Shown here: piece after piece, positions 53,896-62,570 of the stretch
Position numbering within the stretch: the first letter of the stretch is position 1
Layout of the letters: each line of letters starts with the position of its first letter
Source of the DNA: Prevotellaceae bacterium KH2P17
GTDB taxonomy: Bacteria > Bacteroidota > Bacteroidia > Bacteroidales > Bacteroidaceae
Length of the DNA: 64,000 nt
Assembly (NCBI GenBank): GCA_900199655.1
Contig: FZRE01000008.1
Coordinates: 1-64,000 of the forward strand
Direction of reading: 5' to 3'
Made by a program: the position numbers and the translations under genes
Notes under the pieces: model-generated
What the model saw: only the letters and a program-made list of their open reading frames with translations
Databases searched by the model: none
What the model was told of the DNA's origin: nothing

Positions 53896-54994
53896 TAACG
53901 AACTCCTGACGCGAGCCGAGTGCAACGCCCTTCGGGGTCTGGCAATCGTCGGAATATTCCTGCACAACTACTGTCATTGGCTCGGTCCCGTTGTCAAGGA
54001 GAACGAGTATCAGTTCTCCGAGCGTAATGTGGCCTGGCTGCACCGGGTGGTCATGGCCCCCGACGGCAGCCTGCCGCTGCATCTGCTGTCGTTCTTCGGC
54101 CACTACGGCGTACCGGTGTTCCTCTTCCTGAGTGCCTTCGGGCTGGTGCGCAAGTACGAGCAGAGCCCGCGCCACGTGCAGCCGGGAGCGCCGGAGGTGG
54201 GCGCGTGGGCCTTTGTGAAGTACCATTTTCTCAAGCTCTTCAAGATGATGATGGTGGGGTTTGTGTGCTTCACCGTGGTTGATGCCGTCACCCCGGGCAG
54301 CTGGCACTACACGGTAACGCAGGTGGTGGCCCAGCTCGGCATGCTGAACAACCTGCTCCCGAACCCCGACAGGCAGATATGGCCCGGCCCGTATTGGTTC
54401 TTCGGGCTCATGTTGCAGCTCTATGTAGTCTATCGGCTGCTGCTCTACCGCCGCCACTGGGGCTTTACGGTGGCGCTCATGGTGGCGTGCGTGGCGGTGC
54501 AACTGCTGCTCCAGCCCGATGGCGAGGCCATGAACCGCTACCGATACAACTTCATGGGCGGCATGCTTCCGTTCGGTTTGGGACTCCTCTTCGCCCGTTT
54601 CGGCACCCGCTTCTTCAAGGTCAACACGGGCAGGGCTGTGCTGCTGGCGGGCTTCCTGGTGGCTTCGGCCCTCGTGGTGTTCCTTGGCGAGAGCTTTGTG
54701 GGGTGGACTTTCGTGCCTCTTTTCATCTGTCTGGCCTCCGTCTATGCCGTCAAGCTCATCGGGCGAGTGCACATTCCGCACGTTACTCCGGCCGTGTTCG
54801 GCCTCTTGGAGTGGATGGGCGGCATCAGCGCTGCACTCTTCGTTATCCATCCGGTGTTGCGAAAGATATTCATTCCCATCAGCCGCGGCGGCGATGTATG
54901 GACGGGTCTGCTGCTCTATGTCATTGCTTCGGTGGCCGTGGCGTGGCTCGTCAGGGAGGTGATGAGGAAGATACCGGACCCGAAACTGAAGTGA
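53888..54994 (+). CDS. Membrane acyltransferase 3 family protein (1)
   Basis: This protein of 368 residues starts at MNDNELLTRAECNALRG, where the ATG overlaps the upstream stop region. It has about ten membrane helices. The early LAIVGIFLHNYCHW contains the conserved His of the acyltransferase-3 fold, and VPVFLFLSAFGLVRKYE matches the second family motif. Members O-acylate cell-surface glycans, often adding acetyl or succinyl groups. The substrate is unknown; the neighbours suggest a surface polysaccharide or glycolipid. Confidence 0.85.
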   Translation: MNDNELLTRAECNALRGLAIVGIFLHNYCHWLGPVVKENEYQFSERNVAWLHRVVMAPDGSLPLHLLSFFGHYGVPVFLFLSAFGLVRKYEQSPRHVQPGAPEVGAWAFVKYHFLKLFKMMMVGFVCFTVVDAVTPGSWHYTVTQVVAQLGMLNNLLPNPDRQIWPGPYWFFGLMLQLYVVYRLLLYRRHWGFTVALMVACVAVQLLLQPDGEAMNRYRYNFMGGMLPFGLGLLFARFGTRFFKVNTGRAVLLAGFLVASALVVFLGESFVGWTFVPLFICLASVYAVKLIGRVHIPHVTPAVFGLLEWMGGISAALFVIHPVLRKIFIPISRGGDVWTGLLLYVIASVAVAWLVREVMRKIPDPKLK

Positions 54995-55026
54995 ATGGCA
55001 ACCCGAGAAACCGCAAACCATAGACT

Positions 55027-56034
55027 ATGAGCTGGAAAATACCCGATATAGAGCTGGTTAACATCAGCAAGTACAGAGGCGAACTGATGGGTGCCGCCAT
55101 GCTTTTCATCATCCTCTTCCACGTGGGCCTGCCCCGCGAAGACCTCTTCTTCGGCCTGCGCCGCATGGGTAACGTGGGCGTGGACATCTTCCTCTTCCTC
55201 AGCGGTGTGGGCCTTTGGTTCTCCTGGACCAAACGACCGGACCTGCGGCACTTCTTCGCCAACCGCTACTGGCGCGTGTACCCGGCCTGGCTCATCATGG
55301 CTTCGGCTTTCTACATACCCGACTATCTCAACGGCGGAGGCCACAGCACGAGCCTTGTGGACTTGGCAGGAGACATCTTGATTAACTGGGATTTCTGGCT
55401 GCATGATGAGCTCACGTTCTGGTACATACCTGCAACGATGATGCTGTACCTCTTTGCACCGGCCTACATGCAGCTCATCATCAGGCATCCCGTGTACCGC
55501 TGGCTGCCCGTCATCATGCTTATGTGGTGCATACTCACGCAATACGTTACGCCCATACACCATGCCGTGGGCCATCTGGAGATATTCTGGAGCCGCGTGC
55601 CCATCTTCTTCATCGGCATCAACTGCGGCGAGATGGTGCGGCGAAAGCAGACAATGGACGGCGCGTCGATATGGATGATCATCGTCATGTTCCTCATGTC
55701 GCTCCTTTCAAGCATCTTTCTGGAGCAGGTCAAACACGGCGAGTTTCCCCTCTTCCTGGAGCGTATGCTCTACATACCGCTTACCGTCAGCTCCATCCTT
55801 CTGCTCAACCGGCTGTTCCGCAGGCTGCCGGCATGGCTCAACAAGGCCATCAGTTTCGTGGGCGGAGTGAGCCTGGAAGCCTATCTCATACACAGTCAGT
55901 TCGTGCTGAGGTACATCGAACGGTGGAATCTAAGCTACTGGCCTACGTTCTTTATTTGCGTTGTGATAACCCTGCCGCTGGCGTGGCTGCTCCATGAAGG
56001 AGTGACACGGGCGGTTGACAAGATAAGAAGATGA
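55027..56034 (+). CDS. Membrane acyltransferase 3 family protein (2)
   Basis: This 335-residue polytopic protein has the family motifs MLFIILFHVGLP (conserved His), VDIFLFLSGVGLWFSW and FFANRYWRVYPAW. About ten membrane helices are predicted. It is only distantly similar to the preceding acyltransferase, so the two probably modify different positions. Its stop overlaps the UbiA-like start by 4 bases (ATGA). Confidence 0.88.
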   Translation: MSWKIPDIELVNISKYRGELMGAAMLFIILFHVGLPREDLFFGLRRMGNVGVDIFLFLSGVGLWFSWTKRPDLRHFFANRYWRVYPAWLIMASAFYIPDYLNGGGHSTSLVDLAGDILINWDFWLHDELTFWYIPATMMLYLFAPAYMQLIIRHPVYRWLPVIMLMWCILTQYVTPIHHAVGHLEIFWSRVPIFFIGINCGEMVRRKQTMDGASIWMIIVMFLMSLLSSIFLEQVKHGEFPLFLERMLYIPLTVSSILLLNRLFRRLPAWLNKAISFVGGVSLEAYLIHSQFVLRYIERWNLSYWPTFFICVVITLPLAWLLHEGVTRAVDKIRR

Positions 56035-56909
56035 AGACATACCTTAAACTCATACGGCCCCAGCAGTGGATGAAGAACCTCATCGTACTGGTTCCCCTGT
56101 TCTTTGGCGGCGAGCTTTTCAACCCTCACTCGCTGTATGCCGGCCTCGTGACCATGATGGCCTACTGCTTTGCAGCATCGTCTATCTACTGTCTGAACGA
56201 TATTATAGACGTGGAAGCCGACCGCAGGCATCCCGTGAAATGCCACCGGCCGATAGCCTCGGGGCAAGTTTCAATGGCCCAGGGCTATGGCTTCATGGTG
56301 TTCATGTTTGTGCTCTCCATGCTCACACCGCTCCTGTTGACGGCCCACAAGGTCGAGACCGGGGGCGTCATCCTGTTCTATTACCTTCTCAACGTGGCCT
56401 ATTGCAAGAAGCTGAAGGAGTATGCCATCGTTGATGTCTGCATCGTTGCGTTCGGCTTTGTGCTGCGTTTGCTGGCCGGAGGTGTGGCCACGGAGATTGC
56501 GTTAAGCAACTGGATAGTGCTCATGACGTTTCTCCTGATGCTCTTCCTGAGCTTTGCCAAGCGCCGCGACGACGTGCTCCGCATGAACCAAACGGGCGAT
56601 GCACCCCGCAAGAACACCATCCGCTACAACCTCACCTTCATCAATCAGGCCATCACCATCACGGCTTCGGTTACGCTGGTGTGCTACATCATGTACTCCG
56701 TATCGCCCGATGTGGTGAGCCGGTTCAACACCCCGTACCTCTATCTCACGAGCGTATTCGTGCTTGTGGGGCTGCTTCGCTACATCCAACTCACGGTTGT
56801 AGACGCAAAGAGCGGCGACCCCACGAAGGTCATCCTGCACGATCGCTTTACCCAACTCATCGTGCTGGCCTGGGGATTGTCGTTCCTCGTAATCATCTAC
56901 CTGCTATGA
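56031..56909 (+). CDS. UbiA-family prenyltransferase, decaprenyl-phosphate phosphoribosyltransferase-like
   Basis: This 292-residue protein has about eight or nine membrane helices. The first aspartate motif is NDIIDVEADRRHPVKCHRPI, and a second charged loop is KRRDDVLRMNQTGDAPRKN. The first motif followed by HPxKxxRPIASG closely resembles the DPPR synthases (mycobacterial Rv3806c type), which transfer phosphoribose from PRPP to polyprenyl phosphate, rather than menaquinone or heme-pathway UbiA enzymes. Adjacent HAD phosphatase and GtrA genes fit that pathway. Substrates are inferred. Confidence 0.85.
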   Translation: MKTYLKLIRPQQWMKNLIVLVPLFFGGELFNPHSLYAGLVTMMAYCFAASSIYCLNDIIDVEADRRHPVKCHRPIASGQVSMAQGYGFMVFMFVLSMLTPLLLTAHKVETGGVILFYYLLNVAYCKKLKEYAIVDVCIVAFGFVLRLLAGGVATEIALSNWIVLMTFLLMLFLSFAKRRDDVLRMNQTGDAPRKNTIRYNLTFINQAITITASVTLVCYIMYSVSPDVVSRFNTPYLYLTSVFVLVGLLRYIQLTVVDAKSGDPTKVILHDRFTQLIVLAWGLSFLVIIYLL

Positions 56910-57592
56910 CGCTCCACGTATTCGACTTTGACGGCACGCTGACCACGCGCGACACGCTGCTCGCCTTTATCCGTTACGCCCGCGGAACCAAGGCTTTTGC
57001 CTTTGGCTTCCTGCGTTACAGCCCCCTGCTGGTGCTCATGAAGCTGCATCTGTATCCCAACTACAAGGCCAAGCAGAAAGTTTTTGCCCACTTCTTCAAG
57101 GGCATGCGCGAGGCCGATTTCAACCGTCTGTGCGCCCGTTTTGCTGCCCACAGCCTCTACCTGCTGCGCCCCGCCGGGTTGGAAGCCCTGCTGCGTGCCC
57201 TCGCCGAGCCCGGTGCAAGGGTGGCGGTGGTGAGTGCCAGCATCGACAACTGGGTGGTCCCGTTCTTCTACGGCACCGTTGCAGATTATGGCGGAGAGCC
57301 CGTGCGCGTGCTCGGAACACGCATCGAGATACGCAACGGCAGGCTTACGGGGCGCTTCCTGACCCCAAACTGCTACGGCGAAGAGAAGCTGAGGCGGCTG
57401 GAGGAGGCCTTCCCTGACAGCCGCAACTGCCGACTGGTGGCCTACGGCGACAGCCGCGGCGACCGCGAACTGCTTGCCCGGGCCGACGAACCGCACTTTC
57501 GACCATTCCGGGAGGCGCCCAAGAGCGCAGCCGAAACAAACGAGCTGCACGCCCGGCTCTTGGCTTTAACCCTACCGACATGCAACAGCTGA
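56906..57592 (+). CDS. HAD-superfamily phosphatase (subfamily IB)
   Basis: This 228-residue hydrolase begins MTLHVFDFDGTLTTRDT. The nucleophile is Asp7 with Asp9 in DFDGT. The second motif is VVSAS, and the acidic motif is GDSRGDRELL. The cap is the helical IB type seen in phosphoserine-phosphatase-like enzymes. Its start overlaps the upstream stop (ATGA). In the proposed pathway it would remove the 5-phosphate from polyprenyl-phosphoryl-phosphoribose. This role comes from context only. A longer upstream open frame is ignored because it runs through the UbiA gene. Confidence 0.88.
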   Translation: MTLHVFDFDGTLTTRDTLLAFIRYARGTKAFAFGFLRYSPLLVLMKLHLYPNYKAKQKVFAHFFKGMREADFNRLCARFAAHSLYLLRPAGLEALLRALAEPGARVAVVSASIDNWVVPFFYGTVADYGGEPVRVLGTRIEIRNGRLTGRFLTPNCYGEEKLRRLEEAFPDSRNCRLVAYGDSRGDRELLARADEPHFRPFREAPKSAAETNELHARLLALTLPTCNS

Positions 57593-58020
57593 AGGCCTAC
57601 ATCAAAGGGATGAGCGAGCAGAAGCGGCAGCAATTGGGCGAAATCCTGCGCTTCGGCATCGTCGGACTGCTGGCTACGGCCGTGCAGTACGGCATCTACT
57701 GGCTGCTCATTCACCTCATCCCCAACGGCATCTCGCCATCCCGCATGCACTTTCTCACTACCGCCGCCATGACCGCAGGCTACCTGGTGAGCTTCGTCTT
57801 CAACTTCATAGCCTCCACGCACTACACCTTCCGCGTGAAAGCCAACGCCCGTCGGGGTGCCGGCTTCGTGCTTTCGCACGCGGTGAACTACCTTCTGCAG
57901 ATGCTCATGCTCAACTTCTTCCTCCTCATTGGCATCAGTAAGGGCTGGGCTCCCATACCTATGTTCTGCGTGTGCGTGCCGGTGAACTTCTTGTTAGTAC
58001 GTTTTTTCCTGAAACGATGA
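57580..58020 (+). CDS. GtrA-like membrane protein
   Basis: This 146-residue protein has four membrane helices. The N-terminal RFGIVGLLATAVQYGIYWLL and YLVSFVFNFIASTHYTFR segments match the GtrA family, associated with translocation of polyprenyl-phosphate-linked sugars. It overlaps the HAD gene by 13 bases and the next gene by 4. In mycobacteria a GtrA-like protein accompanies the DPPR/DPA genes, which supports the pathway idea. Confidence 0.9.
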   Translation: MQQLKAYIKGMSEQKRQQLGEILRFGIVGLLATAVQYGIYWLLIHLIPNGISPSRMHFLTTAAMTAGYLVSFVFNFIASTHYTFRVKANARRGAGFVLSHAVNYLLQMLMLNFFLLIGISKGWAPIPMFCVCVPVNFLLVRFFLKR

Positions 58021-59333
58021 AATCCTTTTTCAACATATTCCGCCTCCGTCGCGACGAACGGTTGCCCGCCCTCGTGGCGCTGGTGGTTATCGTGGCGCTC
58101 AATGCCCTGGTCATCTGTAAGTATTTCGACGTGTTTTCGGTCTACCGGCAGGGCACGTGGGGGCCTTTTCCGAGCAAGTTCCATGTCAGCGGATTCGATG
58201 CCCTCATCTACACGATGATATCCAACTGGACCACCTTCTTTACCATCGTGTTCCGCCATCCGCTGCTGGCGTTCCTGCTCTATCCGCTCTATTGGATTAA
58301 CCAGGGGCTGTTCCAGCTCACCGGACTCAACTGTGTGCAGCTGGTGTGGGCCGTTCCAGCCACGTTCTGCGGGCTCTATTCGTTCGTCTTCCTGTACCGT
58401 ATCCTGCGCCACGTGGTCAGGGTGAGCCGTGCCGACGCGCTGCTGCTCTCGGCCCTCATGCTGTCGTTTGGCTACGTGATGCTTACCCTCTGCACCCCCG
58501 ACCACTTCGTGCTCTCGCTCTTCCTGCTGCTCCTCACACTCTGCATAGCCGGCTGCAGCATGCTCACCGGCCGCAAGCTGCCTACTGCCACCACAGCTTT
58601 GCTCTTTGTGCTCACGGCAGGCGTCACGCTAAGTAACGGCGTGAAGGTGTGGATAGCGCAGCTTTTCGTCAACCGCCGCAGCTTTTTCAGCCCGCGTAAC
58701 CTCGTGCTCGGCGTGCTTGTTCCATTGCTCCTGATGTGGGCAACGTGCCAGCTGGAGTACCGGTACATAGCCCGGCCGGGCGAGATAGCGCGTGCCGAGG
58801 CCAAGGCCAAGAAGAACCACGGCCGCCCGATGGCGAAGAAGAAACCCGCGAAGAAGGACGGCAAGCCAATGGCCGAAGGCACCTTCATGGCTTGGTCGGA
58901 CGTGTCGACGCCGCGACTGCAGTCGGTCGTCGACAATCTCTTTGGCGAAACGCTCCAGCTGCACAGCTCTTACCTGCTGCAGGACGTGCACGGCCGGCGC
59001 CCCGTATTCGTGAGTTACCGCAGCCCCCTGCAGTATGCGGCCGAGGCGCTGGTGGCATTGCTCTTCGTGGCAGGCATCTGGTGCGGCCGCCGCTCGCGGT
59101 TCCTGTGGCTGTGCCTGTCGTTCTTCGGGTTCGACATGCTTATACACCTTGGTCTCGGCTTCGGGCTGAACGAGGTCTACATCATGGCCGCCCACTGGGT
59201 GTTCGTTATCCCCATAGCCATCGGCTTCTTGTTCAAGGCGAGCCCGATGCGGCTGCCCCGCCTGCTTACAGGCCTGCTGGCGCTGTACCTTTTTATCTAT
59301 AACGGATGGCTGATAGCGGATTACATGCTGTGA
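58017..59333 (+). CDS. Polytopic membrane protein, possible GT-C glycosyltransferase (paralogue 1)
   Basis: This protein of 438 residues starts at MKSFFNIFRLRRDERLP (ATGA overlap with gtrA). It has about ten membrane helices and a conserved early loop (WGPFPSKFHVSGFDALIY, then FRHPLLAFLLYPL). A central soluble Lys/Arg-rich stretch (about residues 265-295, ARAEAKAKKNHGRPMAKKK) is absent in paralogue 2. The HPLLAFLLYP loop after the first helix is where GT-C transferases carry catalytic and metal residues, but I cannot place it in a named family. It is about 35-40% identical by eye to the next gene. Use of a polyprenyl-phosphate sugar donor is inference. Confidence 0.7.
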   Translation: MKSFFNIFRLRRDERLPALVALVVIVALNALVICKYFDVFSVYRQGTWGPFPSKFHVSGFDALIYTMISNWTTFFTIVFRHPLLAFLLYPLYWINQGLFQLTGLNCVQLVWAVPATFCGLYSFVFLYRILRHVVRVSRADALLLSALMLSFGYVMLTLCTPDHFVLSLFLLLLTLCIAGCSMLTGRKLPTATTALLFVLTAGVTLSNGVKVWIAQLFVNRRSFFSPRNLVLGVLVPLLLMWATCQLEYRYIARPGEIARAEAKAKKNHGRPMAKKKPAKKDGKPMAEGTFMAWSDVSTPRLQSVVDNLFGETLQLHSSYLLQDVHGRRPVFVSYRSPLQYAAEALVALLFVAGIWCGRRSRFLWLCLSFFGFDMLIHLGLGFGLNEVYIMAAHWVFVIPIAIGFLFKASPMRLPRLLTGLLALYLFIYNGWLIADYML

Positions 59334-60574
59334 GAGAGCTGTTTGCCGTCCGCCGCGACGAGCGCCCCGCCGCCCTTGCAGCACTGTTGGTGTCGGCCGT
59401 CCTGCAGCTGATAGCCAACTGGAGGTACATTCCTCTCTTTGCCGATTACGACGAGCAGTCGTGGCACCGCTTCCAGGCAAACTTCCACCTGTCGGGCTTC
59501 GACCCGCTTACCTACGTCATCCTGACCGACTGGCAGCTGGCTTACGACGAGCTGCGGCACCCGCTGCTGGCCTTCCTGCTCTATCCCTTCTACCTTGTTA
59601 ACCACGGACTGCTGCAGCTCACGGGTGCCAACTTCGCCCCGCTCATCATGAGCGTGCTGCTTGTTTTCTGTGCCACGTACGCCTGCATCTTCCTGTTGCG
59701 CACGCTGCGCCAGGTCATCGGCCTGCCCAAGGCCGACGCCCTGCTGCTCGTGGCGTTGTTTTTCTCCTTCGCCTACATCCTTGTTGCCGTCATTGTACCC
59801 GACCATTTCTGCCTCTCCCTCTTCCTGCTTACGCTCTGCCTGTGGCTCTCCGGGCGCAAGATGCAGCAGGGGCGGCCGTTCACGGTGGGGCAGGCGGCGC
59901 TGCTGTTTGTGCTCACGGCAGGCGTTACACTGAGCAATGGAGCCGTGGTGTTGTTGTGTGTGTGGTTCGTGAACGGGCGCCGCTTCTGGCATCTCAGGCC
60001 GTTGCTGCTGCAGGCGGTGGTGCCTTCGGTGTTGCTGGTGGCCTTTGCCTTGGCCATGAACGACAGTCTGGCGCACGTGGGTTCGCAGAAGGCAGTGGCC
60101 AAGCAGATGGCATGGACGCGGCTGAAAGACAGCCGCAGCGCCATTGTTGCAGAGAACCTGTTCGGCGAGTCGCTGCAGCTGCACCGCCGCTACCTGCTGC
60201 GCGACGTGCTGGTGGAGCGCCCCGTGGTGGTGCCCTATACGTGGCCGGCGCAGTACGGGGTCGAGGCAGCGCTGTTGCTGCTGTTCGCGGTGGGCGTGTG
60301 GTGCGGCCGCCGCAGCCGTTACCTGTGGCTGCTGCTGGCCGTGCTGGGGTTCAACGTGGTGCTGCACGTTGTGCTGGCGTTCGCCATAACGGAGGTTTAC
60401 ATCATGGCGGCGCACTGGGCTTTCGTTATTCCTCTGGCCATGGGTTACGCTTTCCGCGCTGCTCCGCGCCCGCAGCTCATCATGCTCCGCGCCCTCGTAG
60501 CAGTGCTCGCAGCCTGGCTCTGGGGCTACCACCTCTACCAAATCGTGCGTTATCTCTCCTGGCCGCTGCGGTAG
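59330..60574 (+). CDS. Polytopic membrane protein, possible GT-C glycosyltransferase (paralogue 2)
   Basis: This protein of about 414 residues starts at the GTG at 59330, chosen because alignment with paralogue 1 begins there (RRDER motif) and it overlaps the upstream stop. An ATG at 59306 is the alternative. It shares FHLSGFDPLTYVIL, RHPLLAFLLYPFYLVNHGLLQLTG, the PDHF segment, the LTAGVTLSNG segment and the final EVYIMAAHW motif with its neighbour. It is the last gene of the envelope operon, followed by a GACA-TGTC array. Confidence 0.7.
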   Translation: MRELFAVRRDERPAALAALLVSAVLQLIANWRYIPLFADYDEQSWHRFQANFHLSGFDPLTYVILTDWQLAYDELRHPLLAFLLYPFYLVNHGLLQLTGANFAPLIMSVLLVFCATYACIFLLRTLRQVIGLPKADALLLVALFFSFAYILVAVIVPDHFCLSLFLLTLCLWLSGRKMQQGRPFTVGQAALLFVLTAGVTLSNGAVVLLCVWFVNGRRFWHLRPLLLQAVVPSVLLVAFALAMNDSLAHVGSQKAVAKQMAWTRLKDSRSAIVAENLFGESLQLHRRYLLRDVLVERPVVVPYTWPAQYGVEAALLLLFAVGVWCGRRSRYLWLLLAVLGFNVVLHVVLAFAITEVYIMAAHWAFVIPLAMGYAFRAAPRPQLIMLRALVAVLAAWLWGYHLYQIVRYLSWPLR

Positions 60575-60614
60575 CGGGGTGCGAAATATATTCAAAAAAG
60601 GTGTCGGATGTGCC

Positions 60615-60698
60615 TTTCGGGAACTTTCGACAAGTGTCGCACGATTGTGTGACACCTGTCGAACGATTGTGCGACAAGTGTCAAAAGTTCCCGAAGCA
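60615..60698. repeat. GACA-TGTC triple palindrome array, copy 5
   Basis: Palindromes start at 60629, 60651 and 60673 (22-bp period). The spacers are GCACGATTGTGT and GAACGATTGTGC. The outer arms are TTTCGGGAACTTTC and AAAAGTTCCCGAAGCA. It lies between convergent genes. Confidence 0.87.
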
Positions 60699-60814
60699 GC
60701 CCTCCAAGACCGCCGAATACGGCTTATTGCTGCCCGGAAGAGCATGTTCCGGGCAGTAAGGGCATGTAAACTGAAAAGAAATTTTGATTTATTAAGAAAC
60801 AGCCGGCTGTCCAG

Positions 60815-61288
60815 CTATTTCTCTATCAGGCACACGGCGTAGGCCGATATGCCCTCCTGGCGGCCCGTGAAGCCCAGCTGCTCGGTGGTTGTAGCCTTGA
60901 TGCTGACGGCATCTTCACTAACTCCCATGAGCTCGGCCAGGCACGCCGTGATGGCCGGTACGTGCGGGTTAATCTTCGGTTGCTCTGCACAAACGGTGGC
61001 GTCTACGTTGCCCACGCGGTATCCTTTGGTGCCTATGAGCGCTGTGACGCGGCGCAGAATGACCTTGCTGTCCATGTCGAGCGTCTCTGCTGCTGTGTCC
61101 GGGAAGTGGTAACCGATGTCGCGCATGTTGGCGGCGCCCAGCAGCGCGTCGCTGATGGCATGTATCAGTACGTCGGCATCGCTGTGTCCGAGCAGCCCCG
61201 TGGTGTGGGGTATCTTGATTCCTCCAAGCCAGAGGTCGCGTCCGGGCACCAGTTTGTGCACGTCGAATCCAAATCCTACTCTTATCAT
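60815..61288 (-). CDS. ispF: 2-C-methyl-D-erythritol 2,4-cyclodiphosphate synthase
   Basis: This protein of 157 residues starts at MIRVGFGFDVHKLV (upstream in-frame ATG at 61330 rejected). The metal ligands are in DVH and in the HSDADVLIHAISDALLGA motif. TTTEQLGFTGRQEGI is the normal C-terminal signature. It is a trimeric enzyme of the MEP pathway. It follows porV by 38 bases on the same strand. Confidence 0.96.
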   Translation of the reverse strand: MIRVGFGFDVHKLVPGRDLWLGGIKIPHTTGLLGHSDADVLIHAISDALLGAANMRDIGYHFPDTAAETLDMDSKVILRRVTALIGTKGYRVGNVDATVCAEQPKINPHVPAITACLAELMGVSEDAVSIKATTTEQLGFTGRQEGISAYAVCLIEK

Positions 61289-61326
61289 ATATGCTGTTCT
61301 AAGTGTTTGCCGGGGTGCGGCAGCGG

Positions 61327-62499
61327 TCATCTTCGGAAGATATCCTTGATTCCATCCATATCGAACGAGAGGCTGATGCGCAGCGTCTGGTCCAGCGGAT
61401 TGCTCTTGGCGGTGGCTATCACGTAGCCGGCATCGAGCGAGAAGACGCTCATCTTGAAGCCTGCACCTACGGTAAAATACTTGCGGTTGCCCTTGTTCTC
61501 ACTCTCGTGGTGGTAACCCGCGCGGATGGAAAACTTGTCGTTGTACGTGTACTCGGCACCTACGCTCCAGTAGATTTCCTGTAGTTCCTCCGAAAAACCG
61601 CCCGGTGCATCGCCGAAACTCTTGAAGATGCCGCCGATGGACGATACGTCGTAGTAGTCTTTCTGCACGCGTTGCTGGTAGTCTTCCAGTGTTTCGCCGT
61701 CCTCCTGCTTGGGCATCGTGGGCACTAACAGCTTGTTGGCGTCGGCTGCTATGGTCACTTTGTTGTACTCGTCGACAGGTATCATGAGCGCGGCGCCCAC
61801 CCTCAGGTTGGTTGGTATGAAGTAGCTGTCGTCGCTCCCGCCAAAAGTTATCTTGCTGCCTATGTTCGATATGTTGACGCCAAGCCCCAGCTGGCACTCG
61901 CGCTGGCCCAGGGTAACGTAGTTCTGGTAGTACGCCGCCAGGTCTGCTCCAAAGGCCGAGCCTGGCGAGGTGTCGTCGCTGAAGTTGTAGGTAAGGTCGG
62001 AATAAATCCATCGAACGGCCGCTGCGAGCGAGAACTTCTCGCTTAGCATGAGCGAGTAGGCCACGTCGAGCGACATCTCATAGGGGCTTATGGTGGTGCT
62101 GTTGTCGTCCATGTTGCCCATGTTGGTGTACACCTTGCCCATTGAGAAGTAGCGCAGCGAGCCCGATACGGCCGAGTAGTCGCCTATGCGGTAGTAGCCG
62201 GCGAGGTAGGCCAGGTCCATGTCGTTTACTATCTGGCGCAGCCAGGGCGTGTAGTTCAGTGCTACGCCGGCGCGGGAGATGGTGAAGGGGTACTTTGCCG
62301 GGTTCCAGTACTGCGAGTTCACGTCGGGGTCGGTGGCGGCGCCGGCGTCACCCAGTCCGGCCGCACGTGCGTCGGGAGCTATCATCTGCGATGTTACTTC
62401 CGTGCGGACGGGGTTGAAGATGTCTTCCTTCTGTGCCCTTGCGGTCAGCGAAAGGAGTGCCAACAGGGCCGTGAAGGTTATTTTCAGGGGTTTGTTCAT
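61327..62499 (-). CDS. porV: Type IX secretion outer-membrane protein PorV
   Basis: This protein of 390 residues starts at MNKPLKITFTALLALLS; the signal peptide ends near ARAQ (21). The FadL-like 14-strand barrel starts with SQMIAPDARAAGLGDAGAATDPDVNSQYWNPAKY, a highly characteristic PorV segment. PorV shuttles CTD-bearing cargo from the translocon to the PorU attachment complex. It follows porU by 71 bases and precedes ispF. The short overlap region to an upstream ATG (62535) is ignored. Confidence 0.95.
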   Translation of the reverse strand: MNKPLKITFTALLALLSLTARAQKEDIFNPVRTEVTSQMIAPDARAAGLGDAGAATDPDVNSQYWNPAKYPFTISRAGVALNYTPWLRQIVNDMDLAYLAGYYRIGDYSAVSGSLRYFSMGKVYTNMGNMDDNSTTISPYEMSLDVAYSLMLSEKFSLAAAVRWIYSDLTYNFSDDTSPGSAFGADLAAYYQNYVTLGQRECQLGLGVNISNIGSKITFGGSDDSYFIPTNLRVGAALMIPVDEYNKVTIAADANKLLVPTMPKQEDGETLEDYQQRVQKDYYDVSSIGGIFKSFGDAPGGFSEELQEIYWSVGAEYTYNDKFSIRAGYHHESENKGNRKYFTVGAGFKMSVFSLDAGYVIATAKSNPLDQTLRISLSFDMDGIKDIFRR

Positions 62500-62570
62500 T
62501 ACTATCTGTTTGGTCAGGAAATCACGGACTTGCATCTCAAGTCATTGTTCTAAACGTTCAAAAGGCTCGG

